A stretch of 64,000 nt of DNA from Pantoea alhagi (GTDB taxonomy: Bacteria; Pseudomonadota; Gammaproteobacteria; Enterobacterales; Enterobacteriaceae): assembly GCF_002101395.1 (NCBI RefSeq), contig NZ_CP019706.1, positions 2,294,001-2,358,000 of the forward strand, read 5' to 3'. This document shows positions 59,378 through 64,000 of this stretch, piece by piece (within the stretch, counting starts at the first letter, position 1; the number at the start of each line of letters is the position of its first letter). Under the pieces are notes generated by a model. The model did no database searches. It had not been told where the DNA came from and saw only the letters and a program-made list of their open reading frames with translations. Position numbers and translations under genes: made by a program.

Positions 59378-60577
59378 ATGCAAACTTATGATGTGGTGAT
59401 CGCCGGTGGCGGAATGGTGGGGCTGGCGGTAGCCTGCGGATTACAGGGCTGCGGCCTGCGTATCGCGGTGCTGGAAAAATCTGCGCCGGAACCCTTTAAC
59501 CCCAGCGAGCCGCACGGCTTACGCGTTTCTGCGATCAACGCCGCCAGCGAACGGCTGCTGCAGCATCTTGATGTCTGGTCCGCGATTCTGGCGCAGCGCG
59601 CAAGCGCATATCATGGCATGGAGGTATGGGATCGCGATAGCTTTGGCCGCATTGAATTTGATGAGCCGCAGGGCGTCAGCCATCTTGGCTACATTATCGA
59701 AAACCAGGCTATCCATCAGGCTTTATGGCAGCGTGCGCAACAGTTGAGTGATATCACGCTGCTGGCTCCGGCCCAGCTGCAGCAGGTCGCCTTTGGCGAT
59801 AACGAAGCTTTTATTACGTTGCAGGATGGCAGCATGATGAGCGCGCGCCTGCTGGTTGGGGCTGACGGCGCGCACTCATGGCTGCGTGAAAAGGCCGATA
59901 TTCCCTTGACCTTCTGGGATTATCAGCATCATGCGCTGGTTGCGAATATTCGTACCGAGCAGCCGCATCAGGCGGTGGCGCGTCAGGTTTTCCATGGCGA
60001 AGGCATACTGGCTTTCCTGCCGCTGAGCGATGCGCATCTCTGTTCGATCGTCTGGTCATTGCCGCCGCAGGAAGTGACCCGACTGCGCGAAATGCCTGCC
60101 GCGTTGTTTAATCAGCAGCTGTCGGTCGCTTTCGATATGCGTCTTGGCCTGTGTGAGCTGGAGAGCGAACGGCAGACATTTCCTTTGACGGCGCGTTATG
60201 CCCGCCAGTTTGCGGCCCATCGGCTGGCACTGGTTGGCGATGCGGCCCATACCATCCATCCGCTTGCCGGGCAGGGCGTTAACCTGGGCTTTATGGATGC
60301 TGCGGAGCTCACCGGAGAAATCCGCCGCCTGCAGCAGCAGGGCAAAGATATCGGTCAGCATCTCTATCTGCGTCGCTATGAGCGTAGCCGCAAACACAGC
60401 GCGGCACTCATGTTGGCTAACATGCAGGGATTTCGTGAGCTGTTTGCCGGCAACAATCCTGCGAAAAAGCTATTGCGCGATGTTGGCCTGCGGCTGGCAG
60501 ATCGTCTGCCCGGCGTTAAGCCCCGGTTGCTGAAACAGGCGATGAGCTTACACGACCTGCCGGAATGGTTGCGCTAA
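59378..60577 (+). CDS. ubiI: 2-octaprenylphenol hydroxylase
   Basis: A 399-residue FAD monooxygenase (formerly visC) that hydroxylates C5 of the ubiquinone precursor. It has the N-terminal VVIAGGGMVGLAVACGLQG (about residues 6-24), the VGADGAHSWLR motif (about 161) and LVGDAAHTIHPLAGQGVNLGF (about 286). Related in sequence to ubiH, reflecting an ancient duplication. AGAGGA precedes the ATG. It ends the operon at the terminator that follows. Confidence 0.95.
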   Translation: MQTYDVVIAGGGMVGLAVACGLQGCGLRIAVLEKSAPEPFNPSEPHGLRVSAINAASERLLQHLDVWSAILAQRASAYHGMEVWDRDSFGRIEFDEPQGVSHLGYIIENQAIHQALWQRAQQLSDITLLAPAQLQQVAFGDNEAFITLQDGSMMSARLLVGADGAHSWLREKADIPLTFWDYQHHALVANIRTEQPHQAVARQVFHGEGILAFLPLSDAHLCSIVWSLPPQEVTRLREMPAALFNQQLSVAFDMRLGLCELESERQTFPLTARYARQFAAHRLALVGDAAHTIHPLAGQGVNLGFMDAAELTGEIRRLQQQGKDIGQHLYLRRYERSRKHSAALMLANMQGFRELFAGNNPAKKLLRDVGLRLADRLPGVKPRLLKQAMSLHDLPEWLR

Positions 60578-60640
60578 GCGTAGCCTGAGCAGGGTGTTTA
60601 TGCGTCAAACCTACAGCGCGGGTTTGTAGCCCGCTATCTC

Positions 60641-60662
60641 AGGGCCGTTCGGCCCTTTTTTT
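60641..60662 (+). terminator. Terminator of the pepP-ubiH-ubiI operon
   Basis: AGGGCC (60641-60646) pairs with GGCCCT (60651-60656) around GTTC, followed by seven T. A second small hairpin (GCGGG...CCCGC, 60618-60634) lies just before it. Confidence 0.85.
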
Positions 60663-60763
60663 GTGCGCCGTTAATCGCCTGTTATCGTTTTTTCCCGCTT
60701 TTTTCTCCGCTTTGCACCAGCCTGAAGCAGCTGCACGCTTTTGGCTCGTTCGTTTGAATTATT

Positions 60764-60800
60764 CTAATTTAACCCCGCTGTTCGCATTATATTTTCTAAT
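60764..60800. promoter_or_regulatory. Possible GcvA sites upstream of gcvT
   Basis: Two CTAAT pentamers at 60764-60768 and 60796-60800 lie three helical turns apart in an AT-rich stretch. GcvA, which activates gcvTHP with glycine in E. coli, binds regions containing CTAAT. The motif is short, so chance is possible. Confidence 0.4.
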
Positions 60801-61018
60801 GCAGAAGGCTGTTTGCCAGTGGCCGTTTTTAACGTTATTTATTCGCTGACTGGTTTTTAAACTGCTTTGTTGCGCTTCTGTTGCTGGTTATGTGCCTTGC
60901 CACGCATTTTTTCAGTGAAAAGTTCTGCACAATCCCTGAAGCCTTCAACGTTGCCGGAATGAATTCGCCCTTGTTTAGCTTATGGTTAAACGGCTCATTC
61001 AGTGATAACGTCGAATGA

Positions 61019-61034
61019 AAGAGAACGTTTGCGT
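61019..61034. promoter_or_regulatory. PurR operator upstream of gcvT
   Basis: Read on the minus strand, ACGCAAACGTTCTCTT matches the PurR consensus ACGCAAACGTTTKCKT at 15 of 16 positions. It lies about 56-71 bases upstream of gcvT. E. coli gcvTHP is also repressed by PurR. Confidence 0.8.
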
Positions 61035-61089
61035 CGGACGTTTTAGCCTCTTTTAGCGTCTGATCACCCCGTTAACGCACAGGAATGTT

Positions 61090-62184
61090 ATGAAGCAGAC
61101 TCCTTTGTATCAACAGCATCAAGCGTGCGGTGCCCGCATGGTCGATTTCCACGGCTGGATGATGCCGCTGCACTATGGCTCGCAGATGGATGAACATCAT
61201 GCGGTGCGGACAGATGCCGGTATGTTTGATGTCTCCCATATGACCATCGTCGATCTCCAGGGTGAACGCACCCGGGAATTTCTGCGCATACTGCTGGCGA
61301 ATGATGTCGCGCGTCTGACGCAGCCAGGAAAGGCACTTTACAGCGCCATGCTCAATGCCTCCGGTGGCGTGATTGATGATTTGATTGTTTACTTTATGAG
61401 CGATAACTGGTTCCGGCTGGTGGTGAACTCCGCTACGCGCGAAAAAGATCTGGCGTGGATAGGCGAGCATGCGCAGCCCTACGATGTGTCGTTACAGGTA
61501 CGTGACGATCTGGCGTTGATTGCCGTACAGGGGCCGAATGCACAGCAGAAAGCGCAAACGCTGTTTAGTGAGGCGCAGCGTCAGGCCGTTAGCGGTATGA
61601 AGCCCTTTTTCGGCGTTGAGTCAGACGGCTTTTTTATCGCCACCACCGGCTATACCGGCGAAAGCGGCTATGAAATCGCACTGCCGGGCGAGCAGGCCGG
61701 TGAATTTTGGCAGCAGCTGTTGGCTGCGGGCGTAAAGCCTGCCGGACTGGGGGCGCGTGACACGTTGCGTCTGGAGGCGGGGATGAATCTCTACGGCCAG
61801 GATATGGATGAAGGCGTCTCGCCACTGGCGGCGAATATGGGCTGGACGCTCTGCTGGGAGCCAGCCGATCGTCAGTTTATCGGGCGCGAGGCGCTGGAGC
61901 ATCAGCGTGAAAAGGGCACCGAGAAACTGGTCGGCCTGGTGATGAAGGAAAAGGGCGTGTTGCGTAATGGCTTGCCGGTAATGTTTACCGATGCGCAGGG
62001 CAATCTGCAGCAGGGGATCATTACCAGCGGCTCTTTTTCTCCAACGTTAGGCTGCAGCATCGCGCTGGCCCGCGTTCCGGCGGGTATCGGCGAGCAGGCC
62101 ATCGTACAGATTCGTAACCGGGAAATGCCGGTCAACGTCACTAAACCTATTTTTGTTCGCGCCGGTAAACCGGTCGCTCAGTAA
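61090..62184 (+). CDS. gcvT: Glycine cleavage system T protein (aminomethyltransferase)
   Basis: A 364-residue tetrahydrofolate-dependent enzyme that releases ammonia from the aminomethyl group on H protein and makes 5,10-methylene-THF. It has MVDFHGWMMPLHYGSQ (about residues 17-32), GMFDVSHMTIVDLQG (about 45), NASGGVIDDLIVY with the catalytic Asp (about 90-101) and GARDTLRLEAGMNLYGQDM (about 224-242). Length equals E. coli GcvT. AGGA precedes the ATG. It opens the gcvT-gcvH-gcvP operon. Confidence 0.97.
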   Translation: MKQTPLYQQHQACGARMVDFHGWMMPLHYGSQMDEHHAVRTDAGMFDVSHMTIVDLQGERTREFLRILLANDVARLTQPGKALYSAMLNASGGVIDDLIVYFMSDNWFRLVVNSATREKDLAWIGEHAQPYDVSLQVRDDLALIAVQGPNAQQKAQTLFSEAQRQAVSGMKPFFGVESDGFFIATTGYTGESGYEIALPGEQAGEFWQQLLAAGVKPAGLGARDTLRLEAGMNLYGQDMDEGVSPLAANMGWTLCWEPADRQFIGREALEHQREKGTEKLVGLVMKEKGVLRNGLPVMFTDAQGNLQQGIITSGSFSPTLGCSIALARVPAGIGEQAIVQIRNREMPVNVTKPIFVRAGKPVAQ

Positions 62185-62205
62185 CCAGTGCAGGAGAATG
62201 CAGTG

Positions 62206-62592
62206 ATGAGCAATGTGCCAAATGAATTAAAATATCGTGAAAGTCATGAATGGGTGCGTAAGGAAGCGGACGGCACTTATACCGTTGGCATTACTGAACA
62301 TGCGCAGGAGCTGCTGGGTGATATGGTATTTATCGACCTGCCGGAAGTGGGCAGCAGCTTTGCCGCCGGTGACGACTGCGCGGTCGCGGAATCAGTCAAG
62401 GCGGCTTCTGATATTTACGCCCCGTTAAGCGGCGAGGTTGTGGCGGTTAACGATGCGCTGGAAACCTCGCCGGAGCTGGTTAACAGCGAGCCTTACGCTT
62501 CCGGCTGGTTGTTTCGCCTCAAAGCCAGCGATGAATCTGAACTGGAGCAACTGATGGATGCGGAAGCCTATCTGGCCTCCATTGATGAGTAA
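62206..62592 (+). CDS. gcvH: Glycine cleavage system H protein
   Basis: A 128-residue lipoyl carrier protein shuttling the aminomethyl group between GcvP, GcvT and lipoamide dehydrogenase. The lipoylated lysine is in CAVAESVKAASDIYAPLSGEV (about residue 65). LPEVGSSFAAGDDC and PELVNSEPYASGWLFRLK are typical. The frame opens six codons earlier, but CAGGAG at 62191-62196 and homology place the start at 62206. Confidence 0.96.
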   Translation: MSNVPNELKYRESHEWVRKEADGTYTVGITEHAQELLGDMVFIDLPEVGSSFAAGDDCAVAESVKAASDIYAPLSGEVVAVNDALETSPELVNSEPYASGWLFRLKASDESELEQLMDAEAYLASIDE

Positions 62593-62701
62593 TCTCCAGC
62601 AGGCTGTCAGCGGATAATGCGCTGACTTCCAGGTGTTAGCGGTCGGCTGCGGCTGGCCGCTTATGTTGATAGCGGTAGCCGCCCCTCAGGATTGACGATT
62701 C

Positions 62702-64000
62702 ATGACTCAGACACTCAGCCAGCTTGAACATACTGGCGCCTTTATCGAACGCCATATCGGTCCCTCTGCCTCACAGCAGGAAAGTATGCTGCAGGCCATC
62801 GGCGCCCGTTCGCTCAGTGAGCTTATCGGCAGCATTGTTCCTGTTGATATTCAGCTGCCAGGCCCGCCCGCTATTGGCGATGCGCTCACGGAACATCAGG
62901 CGCTGGCGGAGCTAAAAGCAATCGCCAGCCGTAACCAGCGCTGCAAAACCTATATCGGCATGGGCTATACGCCGGTGCTGACGCCGCCGGTTATTCTGCG
63001 CAACATGCTGGAAAATCCAGGCTGGTACACCGCCTATACCCCTTATCAACCGGAAGTCTCACAGGGGCGTCTTGAGGCGTTACTGAACTTCCAGCAGCTG
63101 ACGCTGGATTTAACCGGGATGGATATCGCTTCCGCCTCGTTACTGGATGAAGCCACCGCTGCCGCAGAAGCGATGGCGATGGCAAAGCGCGTCAGCAAGC
63201 TTAAAAATGCCAACAAATTCTTTATTGCTGATGATATCCATCCGCAAACGCTGGACGTAGTAAAAACGCGCGCAGAGACGTTTGGCTTTGAAATCCTGGT
63301 GGATAAGGCGGAGCGCGCGCTGGATCACGAGGCGCTGTTTGGCGTGCTGTTGCAACAAACCGGCACCACTGGCGAAGCGCACGACTATAGCGCGCTGATC
63401 GGCGAATTAAAGGCCCGTAAAGTGGTGGTGAGCGTGGCGGCTGACTTTATGGCGCTGGTGTTGCTGGAAGCGCCGGGCAAGCAGGGCGCGGACATCGTTT
63501 TTGGATCCGCCCAGCGTTTCGGCGTGCCGATGGGCTACGGCGGCCCACATGCAGCTTTCTTTGCCGCACGCGATGAATTTAAACGGTCAATGCCGGGGCG
63601 TATTATCGGTGTATCGCGCGATACCGCGGGCAACACCGCGTTACGAATGGCGATGCAAACGCGTGAACAGCATATCCGCCGTGAAAAGGCGAACTCTAAT
63701 ATCTGTACCTCACAGGTTCTGCTGGCCAATATCGCCGGTTTTTATGCCGTGTTCCACGGCCCGCAGGGACTGAAGCGTATCGCCAGCCGCATCCATCGCC
63801 TGACGGATATTCTGGCAGCCGGGCTGCAAAAAGGCGGCCTGACGCTGCGTCATCATAGCTGGTTCGATACTCTTACCGTGGAGGTTGCTGACAAGGCGGC
63901 AGTGCTGGCGCGCGCGCTCAGCTTTGGCGTTAACCTGCGTACTGATATTCATCAGGCGGTGGGTATTACGCTGGATGAAACCACCAGCCGCGAAGATATC
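62702..64000 (+). CDS. gcvP: Glycine dehydrogenase (decarboxylating), P protein, 3'-truncated by window edge
   Basis: The first 433 codons of the PLP-dependent glycine decarboxylase, about 45% of the usual 950-960 residues. The frame stays open to the window end. It begins MTQTLSQLEHTGAFIERHIG and contains YIGMGYTPVLTPPVILRNMLENPGWYTAYTPYQPEVSQGR (about residues 87-126), DEATAAAEAMAMAKR (about 149) and GSAQRFGVPMGYGGPHAAFFAA (about 268-289), matching E. coli GcvP. The PLP lysine lies in the missing C-terminal half. It is 109 bases after gcvH and completes the operon. Confidence 0.95.
   Translation, partial: MTQTLSQLEHTGAFIERHIGPSASQQESMLQAIGARSLSELIGSIVPVDIQLPGPPAIGDALTEHQALAELKAIASRNQRCKTYIGMGYTPVLTPPVILRNMLENPGWYTAYTPYQPEVSQGRLEALLNFQQLTLDLTGMDIASASLLDEATAAAEAMAMAKRVSKLKNANKFFIADDIHPQTLDVVKTRAETFGFEILVDKAERALDHEALFGVLLQQTGTTGEAHDYSALIGELKARKVVVSVAADFMALVLLEAPGKQGADIVFGSAQRFGVPMGYGGPHAAFFAARDEFKRSMPGRIIGVSRDTAGNTALRMAMQTREQHIRREKANSNICTSQVLLANIAGFYAVFHGPQGLKRIASRIHRLTDILAAGLQKGGLTLRHHSWFDTLTVEVADKAAVLARALSFGVNLRTDIHQAVGITLDETTSREDI

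Larger units (their letters stand above)
60578..61089 (+). other. Promoter region of the gcvTHP operon
   Basis: This 512-base gap begins with the ubiI terminator. It then holds two CTAAT motifs (60764-60768 and 60796-60800), the pentamer found in GcvA binding sites, spaced 32 bases apart, and a PurR site at 61019-61034. The open frame at 60661-60849 starts inside the terminator and is not a gene. No riboswitch fold was recognised. Confidence 0.55.

Noticed and set aside
60661..60849. 62-codon frame upstream of gcvT
   Set aside because: It starts inside the T-run of the ubiI terminator and has no ribosome binding site.
1..64000. CRISPR array, tRNA or rRNA genes, prophage or transposon
   Set aside because: No regularly spaced direct repeats, no cloverleaf-type sequence, no rRNA blocks, and no integrase, transposase or phage structural genes were seen on either strand.

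Overview
The window is chromosomal DNA from a gammaproteobacterium of the order Enterobacterales. From about 19 kb rightwards, gene order matches the Escherichia coli 63-66 min region almost gene for gene: mltC-yggX-mutY, trmB-yggL-yggN, hemW-rdgB-yggT-yggS-yggR-ruvX-yqgE-gshB-rsmE-endA-sprT-galP-metK, speA-speB-loiP-tktA, epd-pgk-fbaA-mscS-argO-yggE-argP-rpiA-serA-fau-ssrS-zapA, ygfB-pepP-ubiH-ubiI and gcvTHP. The proteins are close to, but clearly not, those of E. coli. The EsaI/EsaR-like quorum-sensing pair points to the Erwiniaceae (Pantoea, Mixta or Erwinia). I cannot fix the genus without a search.

Layout. (1) 1-7.5 kb is accessory metabolism: a CRP-linked sugar transporter of the major facilitator superfamily, two different old-yellow-enzyme reductases, a YqjH/YqjI-like siderophore reductase and PadR regulator pair, and a translationally coupled DUF2231 membrane protein plus PQQ-type sugar dehydrogenase lipoprotein. 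(2) 7.5-10.4 kb is the biosynthetic ornithine decarboxylase speC, whose leader carries a candidate Arg-rich 35-codon small ORF. (3) 10.4-19.0 kb is a variable segment between speC and mltC, where E. coli has nupG. It holds a convergent LuxR/LuxI pair, a dyad-rich gap, a TetR regulator divergent from a Tm-1-like/PEP-hydrolase-like pair, and a two-partner secretion locus with an unusually short TpsA. (4) 19-24 kb and 25-35 kb are conserved DNA-repair, tRNA-modification, glutathione and housekeeping genes. Between yggN and hemW lies an AT-rich accessory patch (23.6-25.2 kb) with a broken DUF5675 gene and a coupled secreted protein of unknown function. (5) 35-43.7 kb holds SAM synthesis, agmatine/putrescine synthesis and transketolase. 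(6) 43.8-44.6 kb is a membrane-anchored bactofilin with a strong internal start. (7) 45-55.4 kb holds the glycolytic epd-pgk-fbaA operon, the MscS channel, arginine export and its regulator, RpiA and SerA. (8) 55.5-64 kb holds 6S RNA, zapA, the pepP-ubiH-ubiI ubiquinone operon and the glycine cleavage operon; gcvP runs off the right edge.

How the genes fit together. metK, speC, speA and speB together supply SAM and putrescine. serA, gcvTHP and fau feed one-carbon metabolism. tktA, rpiA and epd link the pentose-phosphate pathway and pyridoxal phosphate synthesis to the glycolytic genes. Operator-like sites readable in the sequence support conserved regulation: CRP and GalR at galP, MetJ at metK, CRP and Cra at epd, PurR and possible GcvA sites at gcvT. 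No tRNA, rRNA, CRISPR array, transposase or phage gene was seen.
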